From the NCBI GenBank assembly GCA_900169235.1, contig FWCC01000138.1:1-64000 (forward strand): 64,000 bases of DNA. Reading direction: 5' to 3'. The notes beneath the pieces were generated by a model. That model saw only the letters and a list, made by a program, of their open reading frames with translations, made no database searches and was not told the DNA's origin. Shown here one piece after another: positions 32,460 through 44,395 of this stretch. The DNA comes from Zarea fungicola. Taxonomy: Eukaryota > Ascomycota > Sordariomycetes > Hypocreales > Cordycipitaceae. The stretch's first letter is position 1. Every line of letters starts with the position of its first letter. The position numbers were made by a program, and so were the translations under genes.

Positions 32460-34854
32460 TGATGTCGTCGGGCGCCCGGTAGCGCCAGGTGCCTATGATG
32501 CACTCAGTACGTAAAGATGGAAGTGTCAATGGCGGGCCGTTTCTTGTTACATCTGCCGCGGTAAAGGGAGTGGGTGATCTGGCAAACTCAATTCACGCGT
32601 AAAAAGGATTGAGGTGATGCGCGATTGCGTCGATCTCATTGGACAAACTACGCGGCGCCCCCTGGATGAGCCGGCCCACAGCAGCCACTCTCCCCTGAAA
32701 ATACGCGTGTAACTGGAAGGAGAAGAGGGATGAAGGATTTTTTGACACTGGAACAGTTGGAGCATATGAGATGTATCAGTGTATATTTCTTCAACAAATT
32801 TATTCCAGCTCCAGAGTGCGATTTCTGTAGTGTCTTACCCAGTGCCATTTGTAGCTGACATATTGCTACACCAAGGCTGACTGCATCGTAAGCAGGTAGC
32901 CGTCAGCTGTCATGTACCACTTGGCGTTTTTATTTACATTTTATTGCTCTTCTTTCTGCTGCTGTCGTGTGTTCTTGTGCCTCCAGTCTTTGGCGTGCCG
33001 TCGCCGGACGTCACATCTAGCTCCCCATCTGTCATGTCGCGTCTCGCGTAAACGTGAAGAAGCCAGGCGGAGAAGTCTGGGCCTTTTTAGAAGTCTTTCT
33101 GCCATTTTTCAGGTTGCGGTCCTTACAATATTAGAGTTCCGCCGCTCTAAAACTACAAGCGCCACGAAGCCATCGCCGACGGTCGATGCAGAATTTGCAC
33201 TTGTGCAGCAAATACAGACGCCACTGGCATTTAAAATTAATCAGCTGCTGCAAATTCTGCCGTCAGTCGTCATTTCTCAGTTGCGACTTGGACACCCACA
33301 GGTTTGTCCCATGTGGCTGATGACAGGCTGATGCCACAACGCCACGCCAGCGAAGTTGGTATCGCGACCTGCACAAGGAATAAAACAGTATGAGTAGTAT
33401 CTGCATACGATGCATATGCCAAATGAAAATAGAATGAAAATAAAAGGTCATAATTATAGATATATTCAAAAAGCATCTTCATTTAGTACCTTGTCCTGTA
33501 CGGCGATAAGCTTCTGCGGATATAGCAGGGTACCCTGTCGGTTCAATCCTTCATAGCCTGTCTGTCAATAGGCAAAATAACTTGCCCTCTTTCCATGTAC
33601 GGCCATAGCCGAGTGAACAATCTGGATCCCGTCTGATCTCCGAGCGAAAACCACTTGAGCGCCNNGGGTCGGTGACGACCAGCGAACATCGGGTGCTGTA
33701 CGTTTTAACTTTTTTGTAGTTTTTTTGTAGATTTTTTCTCCATACCCCGCGATACTCTCGTTTCCATTATACTGCGGCATTTGCTTAGAGATATAGTGGC
33801 GTGGATTGTAGCAACTCCTTTCGGGTACGGCGGTATATCCTTTCATGGTACGTAGTTGGAACGCAGCTGCAGCCTGCTGATCTGCAGACGAGACTCAACA
33901 TTGCTCACAAACACATCTGGACTCTGAGCTTACAGATTGAAGGGCGTATGCAACCAATTTCTCCAAGGTTTACCCCAAGGCTACTTTGTGGATGCCATGT
34001 ACGACATCCCTCTCCTAGTCCCGACGCCAAATTGTGTTCAACCCCTGATGCGCTGCTAAAAGGGCCTGGTTGGACTGAGGTAGATGGACTGTGGGATCGC
34101 CCCTTGCGCTGTAGGTGTTCTTTCTTGAGTTTTCTGGTGTATTTTGTATTTTGCTCCGGGCTGATGTAACTCTGCGTATAGACTAAAAGATGCCCCATTC
34201 CATAGCGCCAAAGCCGAGATGTCACGGCGAGGAACCATCAGTGGGGTAAGGATAACGAGGAGATAATAGGACGGTAGGAAACGTATTTTTTTCAACGTAC
34301 GGATGTATGTTTGTTCATAGGAGGGAAACCTGAAACATAGAACAATGGGGGACCAATCCCGAGTCGTTTCGAGTGCGCCAACACCAACATGTTCACTTAC
34401 AACAATGTCAATGGCAATCAGATGTAAGTGAAGGATACAGAAAATAGGTGTCGTCTATCAAGTTATCATTACTAAAGTTAAATCAACTCTATGCATAGCA
34501 GAGAGAATGCTTCACCGCAACCCGGAACAGCGGCTCCCCGCTTGATTCCATCGTCTCGTCACCGGCCTCATTGACCTGATCGAACTCGGCCCCGCTGATG
34601 CGTTCAATCCGCCGATACAAGACCTTGGCCTCTCAAGCGTAGCATTTAATTAAAATCCAATGCAACTCTGGGTTTTCCTCAATTGCAAGATGGAACCCAA
34701 AGTACACCATGAGCGGGCCGACCGCCACTCGCTTGGCCGCATGTCCAGCCACGAAACCTAGGATTAAGCCAGGTGCCCACCTGAGCTATTGTGCGGCTGC
34801 TTCGATATAGTTGATAAATTCGAGAAATGGGAAGCATAGACATTTGTTTAAAAA
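32460..34854. other. Intergenic with assembly gap
   Basis: About 2.4 kb between the divergent transporter and tyrosinase genes. Two undetermined bases at 33664-33665. I see no gene; CT-rich and T-rich stretches near 32940 and 33720 may be promoter parts. Confidence 0.55.
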
Positions 34855-37041
34855 ATGTGTGTCGCCGATTCCGAAGAAAGCCATGCTACAGCACAGCAAT
34901 TGTCCTCCGTTTTCGTCCCCCCCGTTTTAATTACCTGCTATTCGACAATGCTTTGTACGGGCTTCTTCTTCGCAGCCGTTACAGGTATTGCGTACCTGGG
35001 ACAGGTCCAGGCAGATCATCACCTCGTTAATGGTGCGCCGCTACCGCCTGACGGTAGCATTCCCTTGCGACGAAATGTCGACGTCCTGGAAGCCGAGAGC
35101 GGTCCACAGTGGGATCTCTACATCCAGGCCCTCCTCGAGATGCAAAAAGTGGACTCAAAAGATCCGTTGTCGTATTTTCAGATTGCAGGTTCGCATTTTC
35201 TTTCAGAGAGAAGTTGTTTGGAGGTCTTTGATGTGCTGACAAAAGTCGTTCCGGGCAGGTATTCACGGTTCGCCGTATCTTGAATGGGACAGTGCTGGTT
35301 CCCAACAGGGCGACGGCTGGCTCGGATATTGTCCTCACGGGGTAACTCACAAAGGCTGTAAAATAATTCTGGGTGGACATTACTGACTTGGCAAATTAGG
35401 AAAACCTATTCTTGCCATGGCATCGACCCTACGTCCTGCTTTTCGAGGTAAGCCCACCATGGAGTCCCGTGGTGAAGACGCCCCGGCAAATTTTCTGCGC
35501 TTTCAAGAAGAAAAATTAACATCCAATAGGAGCAACTCGTCAAGCACGCTCTCAGTATTGCCCAAGGTTACCCCGACAAATATCGTGATCAATATGTCGC
35601 GGCAGCGCAGACTCTGCGAGCACCGTATTGGGACTGGGCAGACCAATCTGCCGTGCCCTACGCATCGATTGCCAAGGGATGGAATATCAACGTGACGTCG
35701 GGCAAAGACATTGCAGTGACACTGCTTCCAAATCCTCTTTTTAAATACACCATGCCAAAAGCTGCGCTGAATGGAAATTATGGCCCGTTTGACCAACGCC
35801 GCGAAACCTATCGCTGCCGTGTCCCTTACTTTAGCTACCCAGGCTCGGCAGACCAGAATCTCCGCACTCGAAACCTGAAGCGTAATGTGGCATGTTTTTT
35901 TTTCTATATTTTATTGGAGTTCGAGTCTAATGTCGAGTCCATGATAGTATGCGGCATTCGTGTATGCGCAGGATTTCACGCAGTTTTCCGAGACTGGTAA
36001 TCGCGGCGTCGGCTTGGAGCAAATCCACAATTGGATTCATGGCGATGCTTGCTGCGGTAACCAGTTCTACCAGCCAGACGTATCGGCTTTTGATCCTCTC
36101 TTGTAAGTTATGCTTTGAAGAAGGAAGGGGGGAAATAGACGCTGAGCAGCAACGAACGTTTCTGACCTGGATCATGATGGTAGCATGCTCCACCACGCCA
36201 ACGTCGACCGCCTCTGGGCATACTGGCAGTACATCAGGCCGGACCAGGCGCTGTTCAGCGAGAGCTACTACGGGCATTCCCGGTTCGGCACGGCCCAGAA
36301 CACCATCATCACGCCGGACAGTGACCTGCAGCCCTTTTCCGCCGCACAGGACAGCATGCACACGCCCAGGACGGTGGCCAGCATGGACGGCATGAATTAC
36401 TCGTACGAGGGCCTTGCGTACTGGAACATGTCGAGCGCCGAGCTTCAGAAGGCGGCAGCGGCGTACATCAACACCCAGTACGGCGACCAAGCGGCTTGGA
36501 AGCGTGGTACTGATGGTGGTGGTGAGGAGGACCATGCGTCGCCTCTGACCGGCTCACATGGTCACGACATGCACTACTTTGTGCGCCTCGAGATTGACCG
36601 GTCACATGTAGAGCGTCCTAGCACGGTGGGTGTGTATATTGGCGCGGACAAGGCGGGCGATGTGACGGTCATGCCACAGCCGGCCATTGGCATCATGAAG
36701 GGCAGCTTTGCGATTGATAGGTTTGTGCACGGCGCGTTCAACATGACGGCGAGCTCCAATCGGACAGTCTCGTCCATTGCGCATCTTGTGCGCATGAGAG
36801 TGACCAAGGTATGACGAGTGAATACTCCAAAGCAACGTAACGCATCAGTTCGAGATGTCTTTGCTAACGCGACGCCTTTTAGCCTAACGGAAGTATTGTT
36901 CCTCTGTCATCGATTTCCAGTCTGAAATTGCATCTGGAAGAGATTCCTTTCACGCTGCCAGCATCAATTGAGGAGCTTCCGGTACCTGGTATACCCAATG
37001 TGCACGAAGTTGAGCCCGTTGAGCATTTCGAATACCCTTGA
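34855..37041 (+). CDS. Membrane-anchored tyrosinase (type 3 copper)
   Basis: Seven exons: 34855-35188, 35259-35341, 35400-35447, 35530 to about 35889, 35972-36102, 36184-36808 and 36883-37041, giving about 579 residues. A hydrophobic segment at 22-54 suggests a signal anchor. The CuA site is visible as AGIHGSPYLEW (35259 on) and FLPWHRPY; the CuB site as IHNWIHGDACCG and FMLHHANVDRLW. These are the standard tyrosinase signatures that bind two coppers and oxidise phenols to quinones. The intron after exon 4 has no consensus GT donor in the right frame; GCATGT after the codons for KRNV fits, as does a weaker GTGGCA three bases earlier. All other splice sites are canonical. The transcript leader and nearby genes give no pathway; pigment, cell-wall cross-linking or metabolite roles are all possible. 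Confidence 0.9.
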
Positions 37042-40000
37042 GACATGGAGGAGGGTTTGACTGTCGATATACTCTCATTGGGCTTGGGTGTCTCTGATTT
37101 TATGTGTATTGTCGGTATTATTAATGGCTGTGAAAAGAAATTTAGGCTTCATTTCAATCATTTGTTTCTGTTTTATTTTTCGTTTATTTTTCTTTTTTTT
37201 CTGCGCGCACGTTGAACGCTGCAACATGGTCGTTGCTCAAGGGGGCTGATAAGTGTAAAGTTGTCAGTCCATGGGAAGTGGACAAAGCGCATTAACCGAC
37301 CAGTTATAGTGGTGCGAGATGAATAATTTTCCCAGCGAGCATGGCACATCAAAATCAATGCCCAAAGTCAAATCCGCGACTGAGTTGGGCCACATTGCCC
37401 TTTGTTGGAACTACGGGTGCAGGTATAGGGTAGGTAGTGAATGGTACGAGACAGCTCGGTGTCCACAAACTGCATTAGAGTGAAAGCTGGCGACAAAGGA
37501 GATTTTGTCTAATTGCCATTTACTATTTCTACAGGTCCTGGTAGAGTGACACAGTGACTCTGGGCGCCAAGGCTACTTTCGTACAGCGCCAGCAAAGATG
37601 GGGATGCGGTGGAGTAAAGACGAAACTTGGAAGTTTGGCCACTGTGATGTTTTGGGATACCATTTGCTGTTGCTGGACGGATTGTGAGACGAGGTGCGGG
37701 GCGGAAAAGCTTGTCGTTGTGGATAAAGGATTGAGCGCGGACCGGGGATAAAGCAAAGGGCTGGTTGGGTATGGAGTACGGAGTGCATACTCCGGGTTGT
37801 CCGGGGTGGGATTTCCGGGCCATTGTACTCGGTAGATGATCTGTATTTGAAATGAATCTGTAGGGAGTACTCCGTAGTTGGGGGAGTACTATAAAAAAGT
37901 TAATTAGCTGCGGGATGGGAGTTGTGCAACTTGTCGGCACTGTTCCGTTTTGGGACGTGGTCGTGTGCTTGAGGCGTCCAATCTCAAGGCCCTTTACGGG
38001 CTGGCGTCTGATACTGTGGTCTGGAAGTCAGTCGTGAGGATGAAGAGTGTGGTGGGGAAAGCCCGGTAGGGGCGGAGCGAGGGAAGCTTGTTCTGTTTCA
38101 CCCTGTCGCATTGTGCATGGCTGGCCAGTCGTGGGAGAGGCCGAGGGAGGCTGTGTATGTAGATCGACAGACGCCAAGGTGAGAGGAAATTTCAACTAAC
38201 TAAAGTTTGGCTAGGGTGTTGCTTGCCAAGAGACGGAAAGAGACGTGGGGAGGAAGACGTTTAGATTGCCTTGTCTTGAGATTTGTTTTCTTTGTGGTCA
38301 TGTCGCGTGCCCTTTTTGCTGAGCTGGAGCAGATGGACTTGGTTGATGGAGACAGCTCACAAAGCCAAGAAGGCTTCGCAGCGCAGCTTACATGTATTGG
38401 GCAAGGTTTGCGCCATTTGCGCCACTTGCCTGACAAGGCTGTCGGGGCTGTCGACGCAAATACAGAGCAAAGAGGGCTGACATTGCGGGAGTGCATTGAT
38501 GTCGACGCCGACTTGGAGATGAAGCGGACACTGGCAAGGATTGCGATGAATACTGTAAGCTTGTATTTGGATGAAGTCATTTTTTCCGTCATTTTTTCCG
38601 GACGGTTTATTTTATTTTCATGTTCACGTTCATTTACCCCTTTTATTTTTGTTCTTCTCCCTGTTACGTGAGTGGCAAGCTGGTATTGATCTTCAGGAGC
38701 TGAGCCGAAATGTTTGCGACTCGGCATGCTAGGCAGGCAACACGATACAAGATCAGCTCGACTATGAGTACAATGCAAGACAAGGCCTGGCGATGACAAT
38801 ATCCAGATTCCAAACAGATGTTCGTTTTCGTCGTCATGATGGGGCGTGATAATCCGCTAGGACAAGTGAGTGCTAGCTCCATGCATTGATGGTGACCTTT
38901 TGCCTGTTCTGGGAACTGAGTGTCTTACGGCAGGGGGTATGCGGCGATTTATTGAACTGGGTAGTTATTAGTTGGCCGATTGTAAAGACAAAAGTCCCAA
39001 AAATAAATGCTCCGTGGCTGCACACCACTTCAACTTGTTTGGTGGAGTCAATATTGGAGAAGAAAGGCATGGCGTAAGGGGAGCACGCGAGCAAACACGA
39101 GAGGACACGTGACATTTGAATGCCTCTGCTGGCAAAGAAACGGACTTGTACCGACAACAAGGGATCACTGTATAGATGGACGAGTATTCATTGTTCCCAT
39201 GGCTGGATATGGAGACTTTGTTTGATGGATGCTGCGTGACGGCGGCTGTGCTCCTTATTGTGTCCGAGGTATGGAGAAGCTGGTGGCTCCATAAAAGAAC
39301 AACGGTGGGCTGCTTGGCTGGCTGGGCTGGTGCGCGGTTCGGAGAGCCTGATCTGGGAGTAGGAGTTATGTGCTTGGTTTTGACCTTTGCCGTTCTTACT
39401 GGTTCTATTCTAGGAATCATCATCACAGATTTACAGGCATGTATTGCCGCAGCGTAAACAAAGAACAGCGTGCGGGCCTGCCTTGCTGCGCACGCTGACT
39501 GCTGCGGCGCCAAAACTGGAGCACTTGCAAAGCAATTATAGCGCATGCCTTACCAGCTGCAGCGCCGTCAGCAGCGCCGTCTGACTGGTACCTGCCGCCC
39601 TACAGGTTACAGGCCACAGCGCTCTCAAACTCACGGCAGTCCAGGCCTGGCAGGCAGCCCTACCCGCTGCCCCCCAATGAACCCACCTCAGTTACCCGAA
39701 GCCCTGTAGCTCCCCGTACCAGTAACCATGGTTGGTACGGAGTAGTGCCTCTGCCATTCTCCGTCGCCCTGTGCTCTGCCATACTCTCTTCTCCATCATA
39801 TTGCATCTCATATTCTCTCTGTATCCTCACATTGCTCCATTCTTCCTTTTCCTTTCCTTTTCATTTCCCCCTTCCTCATCATCTCCCCTTTTACCTCTCC
39901 GCTTGGCTGCTTCTCCTTCTACCTGCTTTCTTTGTAGCATACTTTTCGCCAATGGGTCCTACATCTAAACAACGTTGATTCTGCGCCGTTGCCCTCCACA

Positions 40001-40144
40001 GTCTACCCAGGCCCAGGTGCGCACTCGTTTGTAACCCAAGGACGTTGTACGACAGCTCTCTGCCACGACTTGCCGCCTTGACTCGTCAATTCCTTCAATA
40101 GCAAGACTCTCGAGTCGACCTACATACACACAACACCCTCCAAC
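37042..40144. other. Long intergenic region
   Basis: About 3.1 kb. No gene I can support; weak candidates are a plus-strand frame from the ATG at 38300 and a hydrophobic frame at 39176-39457. GGAGTACTCCGTA-type palindromic repeats occur at 37765-37890. The right end is the leader of the sulfatase-like gene. Confidence 0.5.
39828..39935 (+). promoter_or_regulatory. Pyrimidine-rich promoter/leader of sulfatase-like gene
   Basis: More than 100 bases are almost pure C and T (TTCCTTTTCCTTTCC, CCCCCTTCCTCATC and similar) about 210-320 bases upstream of the ATG at 40145. CT-rich tracts of this kind lie near transcription starts of well-expressed genes in filamentous fungi. Confidence 0.5.
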
Positions 40145-42700
40145 ATGGTCTTCCAATTACTTCGACGCCTGCGCCCAGGCCGCATACCCATACCCCGGCC
40201 CTCCAAGATCTTTACCCGAAAGCTCATGCTTCCCTTTGCCGCCGTCTCTGTCCTCAGCGCCAAAGTACTTCATATTTACGCACATCGCCAAGCTCTCGCT
40301 ACCGAAGACCTCCTCTTCTTTGGCTCCTCATTCTTCTTCCAAGATGTCGTCTTTGTCCTCATCGTCCGCCTCCTCCTCGAAAGTCGCCTGCCTCTCGCCT
40401 CCATTCTTGGCTCTCTTCTCACAATGGTCGTCCTCCTCCTCAGCTGCGGCACCCTCGCCTGCTACATGACCATACATACCGAACCCGACTGGAACAACGC
40501 AAACATTGTCCTCGACCCTGCCTGGTGGTCCGTCCTGCCCGCTGGCCTGGCCTCTCTCGCCCTCGTCTCCGCCGCCATGACCGTTCTTGCCGCCGCCACC
40601 CAGCAGTTTTGGCTTGTCATCGCCGACATGACCGTCGACGTCCTTGCCTACCCCTTCCGCCGCTGCTTTGGAAAGTCCAAATACAACAAACTCAACGCCG
40701 ACGAGCCCCGGCCAAAGTACGAAGACGATGCCCTCAACGCCAGCAACGAAACCGACGCCCAGGGCCTCTTGGCTTATAGAGACGAGGATGCCGCCGAACA
40801 GGGACTTCACTTTGATACCCAGCTCCCTGCACCCTCCAAATCCGCCATGGCAGGCTACGTCATCTGCGGCCTCGTTGTCTTTGCTACCGCACTCACCACC
40901 ATTGTCCGCCCCCACGATGCTGCCTTTACCCTCATGTCCTGGACACTGCCCCTCCAGCCCATTGTCGATCTTACCAGTGAAGGCGGCCCTGTTGCCGTCA
41001 CAACCCACAACACTGGCCCCAACAGTGTCACCGACCTTTTGCACGGCAAGACGGCATTGTCCACCCCCGTTTCCTTGCCCTGGCTGCCCGACGGAGCGCC
41101 TCTCCTCGGTTTCGAAGATTGGTACCAGGATGGTGCCGAGCACTACAGCGCCGAAGCTGATCCCCTCAAGGTCTCCAACATGCAGGACCAGCTTATTCCT
41201 CAGCTACAAGGCGCACTTGCCGATGTGGACATTCGCCATGTCGTCATTGTCAAAATGGAGTCGATCCGAAAAGACGTCTTCCCCGTCAAGCAGAATGGCA
41301 AGATTTGGAACAAACTAGCAGAGTCCACCACAGACAAGACACTCTCTGGCAAAGTCCGTGAACGACTGGCCACTCTTACACCCCTGGCCAACTCGCTTAC
41401 CTGCGACTACGACGACGGCTTCGAGCATCAGAACCGTACCTGCAGAGGCGGCATCAGCGCCAACAACGCCTTTACCACCAGTACATATACCCTCAAGAGC
41501 GTCATTGCTACCCTCTGCGGCATCGGACCAATCGCCGCAGACTTTAATGTCGAGGCCAAATCCCACTTTTACCAGCCTTGCCTCACCCACGTCTTGCACG
41601 CCCTCAATGCACTCGACCACCCAAAGACTGCCAAGGCTGGCAAAGAATTCCAGCCCTTTCCCTGGAAATCCTTTTACTTTCAGGCCGCCACTGACACCTT
41701 TGATAACCAAGCTGCCCTCTTTCCCATCTTGGGCTACAAGTCGGCCAACGTCATTACCAAGGAATATCTTCAAAGCGAATCCGCCAAATTCGGCAAGTCG
41801 ACTTTGCAAGACGTAAACTACTTTAGCATCCCCGAGGTCGCCCTCGAAGACTACATTAGGGATGCCTTTCAGTCTGCCCAAGAAAACAATGAGAGAGTTT
41901 TCTTGACTCATCTGACCAGCACCACACACCACGCCTTTGGAATACCCGCCGAAGAACACTACGTCCACATGAGCGAGAACAAGGAACTCGAGGACCTATC
42001 CAACTACATTAATGCCGTCGGCTACAGCGATCGCTGGCTTACCAAGCTCATGTCCATTCTCGAGGAGCAGGGCGTCGCAAATGAAACCCTCGTCGTATTC
42101 TCTGGAGACCACGGCATGCCTGTGGCCGAGAACGGCGTAGCAACCTACCACAATGACGAAACTGCCAGCTTCCACGTACCCATTGTACTCTCGCATCCCA
42201 AGTTGCCCAATATTGCTATTGACGGTGTCGTCTCCACCATGCAAATTTTGCCGACGATTCTGGATCTACTAGTCGAGTCCAACTCACTGTCCGACAAAGA
42301 TATAATAGCCGCCAGTGACTTGGCCATAAACTACGAGGGCCAGTCGCTCCTACGTCCCTTGCATCCAGCTGCCGACAATGGCCATGGCGATTGGCAGTTT
42401 AGTGTCACCAATCCCGGAGGCGCTACCCTCGCAGTCCGCGACGGCCGGAGACCCAACTGGCGACTCACCTTTCCCATTGCCTCGGGTCAGGACTGGCACT
42501 TTGTCGATGCCGCCTCCAACTCGACCGGCATCTTCTCCCTCTCCTTTGATACCCTTCACATCCGCGCCAAGAACCAGCTCGGCGACGAGGTGGCCGACTG
42601 GGTCGAGGAGGCTGCCATTGTCAGTCGCTGGTGGCTGGATGAAAACCAAAAACGATGGCGCTATGGAAAGTATGCGCCCGCGGTCGAAGAAAAGGATTGA
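40145..42700 (+). CDS. Membrane sulfatase / LtaS-like alkaline phosphatase fold enzyme
   Basis: The protein has 851 residues and no intron; the context ACATGG suits the start. About six hydrophobic segments lie in the first 260 residues (around 30-50, 56-78, 80-110, 128-150, 235-260), followed by a large soluble domain. That domain has the alkaline phosphatase-superfamily layout: VVIVKMESIRKD near 365 (metal-binding acidic residue), a Thr/Ser-rich strand NAFTTSTYTLKS near 440 where the nucleophile should be, HLTSTTHHAFGIP near 590, and VVFSGDHGMP near 650 with the metal-binding Asp-His. This is the layout of fungal sulfatase-domain proteins related to bacterial lipoteichoic acid synthase/phosphoglycerol transferases. 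The substrate is unknown. The C-rich third codon positions suggest a well-expressed conserved gene. Confidence 0.9.
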   Translation: MVFQLLRRLRPGRIPIPRPSKIFTRKLMLPFAAVSVLSAKVLHIYAHRQALATEDLLFFGSSFFFQDVVFVLIVRLLLESRLPLASILGSLLTMVVLLLSCGTLACYMTIHTEPDWNNANIVLDPAWWSVLPAGLASLALVSAAMTVLAAATQQFWLVIADMTVDVLAYPFRRCFGKSKYNKLNADEPRPKYEDDALNASNETDAQGLLAYRDEDAAEQGLHFDTQLPAPSKSAMAGYVICGLVVFATALTTIVRPHDAAFTLMSWTLPLQPIVDLTSEGGPVAVTTHNTGPNSVTDLLHGKTALSTPVSLPWLPDGAPLLGFEDWYQDGAEHYSAEADPLKVSNMQDQLIPQLQGALADVDIRHVVIVKMESIRKDVFPVKQNGKIWNKLAESTTDKTLSGKVRERLATLTPLANSLTCDYDDGFEHQNRTCRGGISANNAFTTSTYTLKSVIATLCGIGPIAADFNVEAKSHFYQPCLTHVLHALNALDHPKTAKAGKEFQPFPWKSFYFQAATDTFDNQAALFPILGYKSANVITKEYLQSESAKFGKSTLQDVNYFSIPEVALEDYIRDAFQSAQENNERVFLTHLTSTTHHAFGIPAEEHYVHMSENKELEDLSNYINAVGYSDRWLTKLMSILEEQGVANETLVVFSGDHGMPVAENGVATYHNDETASFHVPIVLSHPKLPNIAIDGVVSTMQILPTILDLLVESNSLSDKDIIAASDLAINYEGQSLLRPLHPAADNGHGDWQFSVTNPGGATLAVRDGRRPNWRLTFPIASGQDWHFVDAASNSTGIFSLSFDTLHIRAKNQLGDEVADWVEEAAIVSRWWLDENQKRWRYGKYAPAVEEKD

Positions 42701-43003
42701 ACAAGAAAAAAGTCCGCGATTGGAAATAGACCAAAAGCATGCCCTTGGAGGGTTAGACGAACCTACTCATACATAAAAAAAGTGTTGTGCGCGCCAGTGC
42801 GGCTGCCAACCACTTAATCTTCCGTTGCCGCAGGACGGCTTGTACAACAGGTAGCAACATGCCATTTTAATAAGACATGTGCATGAATACATGTTAATTA
42901 TGTTATCTATTCATCCATCAATGCCACTTGTGAACTGACATGAATACATGTTATTTTATTTTAATCTATACAAATCTATCAGTGCGACCAACAACCGCAT
43001 TGG
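42701..43003. other. Short intergenic between convergent genes
   Basis: A 303-bp A/T-rich region containing two ACATGAATACATGTTA repeats near 42880 and 42938; no gene. Confidence 0.6.
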
Positions 43004-44395
43004 CTAATTAATCAAAGTTGCGGTGGAAAACTTGGTCCAGAAACCCTCCAGAGTCTCCAGCTCTGCATCCGCCACCGACAATGGCCCGCCCCGTGCCACG
43101 ACGGCCTTGGCCTTGAGGGCCTTTGCCATGGTTGCATCATAAAACTCGGCCGCAAACTTGGCGTCAATGTGATGGGTCAAGCCAAAGATGCCCTTGACCG
43201 TGTCCACTTCCAGACTGCCGCCTGTCTCGATGGTTTTCCAGTCTTGAATGGCAATGTACCGAGATTTCTTGCCAGTGACTAGTGAATTGGTTAGTATATA
43301 TATATATGTATGTGTGTGTGTGTGTGTGTGTGTGTATGTGGATCATGATTTAAAATAAACGAAATGATGAACGTATTGTGATGATGAAAAGACACGTTTC
43401 TCAGGTTGAATTAATAAACTGAGAAGAAATTGTAACGCAAAAAGAGAGCGAGGGTCTTTTGGGTTGAGTAGAGGAAATGATGCCAAAAACATACCCTTTT
43501 CATAGGCGGCAACTAATTCATCAAGAGTAGCCACACAGCTAATGGCCTCAATCTGCTGCCCATTGTAACTCTCGGGCTCCAGGAGCGCCGCGTGGACAAT
43601 GTCGCCGTAGTCGCTCCCCAGACCGACAAAGCTCATCCTGGCCCCCTCGCCGCCGAGAAGGGGAAGGCGGAGCGTGCGGTACCCTTCCTCGTCGACGACA
43701 AAGGGGAATCCGCCAAAGAGGGAGGCCATTTCCTCGGAGAGGTGGTTTTCCATGTACCACGCGGCGCTGACGCTGATGCTGCTCTTGAACCCCTTGGTCT
43801 TGGCGTATTCGGTGATGATGCTTTTTTCTGCATTGTTCTTAGTACACTTATGTTTCAAATTGACCCCATTTTATATGTATATAAAAGAGAGAAACAGCTT
43901 ATGGCAAGAACTCACCGTCATATACACGGACTGGAACAACCCCATTCGAGGCCTTTGCTGCGGAGCGCATGCCACTATAGACGAAATGCTGCACGCCGAC
44001 GAGCGCCGCTGCGTCGACGAGCGCCTTGCCGAAATCACTCTCCGTCGGCCCACCAGGTTGATTGAGTTTCTAATTCGAAGAAACCCCTCTGTATTAGTCA
44101 CTTTTAAAAACTGTCAAAAGTGGTTGGTTACACTTACAGGGTCCTCACTGTCCGTGTTAATAAACACTGCCCAGCTGCCTCGGAACGCGTCCTTGATCTC
44201 ATCCAGGTTTGCGCCGTCGGCCTTGACCATCTCCACGCCTAGCGCGGACAGCGCGGTGGCCTTGTCGGACGTGGGGTTGCGGGTGATGCCGCGGACGGAG
44301 AACTGGCGGCTCTTGTTGGCGATGAGGGACCGGACGACGCTGCTTCCCTGCAGGCCGGTGGCGCCGTACACGGTAACGAGCTTGGTGTTTGACAT
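43004..44395 (-). CDS. NmrA-like NAD(P)-binding protein
   Basis: Four exons (44138-44395, 43916-44069, 43495-43827, 43004-43278) give 339 residues. The N-terminus has the dinucleotide-binding motif [13 protein letters not shown] (GxxGxxG), then GITRNPTS and [14 protein letters not shown], the usual NmrA/HSCARG pattern. Exon 2 carries [23 protein letters not shown], and exon 3 [19 protein letters not shown]. Such proteins sense or use NAD(P)H; some repress nitrogen-regulated genes and others are reductases. Which applies here is unknown. The last intron (43279-43494) is long at 216 bp and holds a TA/TG microsatellite. The first intron ends TTAG before AAACTC; a nearer AG would put a stop in frame. 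Confidence 0.9.
43294..43337. repeat. TA/TG microsatellite in NmrA intron 3
   Basis: A (TA)n run is followed directly by (TG)n of about 12 units, inside the intron 43279-43494 of the NmrA-like gene and just downstream of its branch/acceptor on the opposite strand. Confidence 0.9.

Noticed and set aside
34855..37041. The tyrosinase as part of a ustiloxin-like RiPP cluster
   Set aside because: No UstYa/DUF3328 protein with HxxHC motifs and no repeat-containing precursor peptide is visible in the window.
37509..37940. 143-residue minus-strand frame
   Set aside because: Composition is low-complexity Ser/Pro/Thr and overlaps GGAGTACTCC palindromic repeats; no motif.
38300..38552. Plus-strand frame from ATG 38300 that reads like a short helical protein and ends at a GTAAGC
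   Set aside because: No second exon with matching frame and no family motif; the support is only composition.
39176..39457. 93-residue hydrophobic plus-strand frame
   Set aside because: No conserved motif or promoter signal, and it lies in the upstream region of the sulfatase-like gene.
40328..41968. Long minus-strand frames of 271 and 217 residues
   Set aside because: Gly/Val-rich antisense shadows of the GC-biased sulfatase-like gene.
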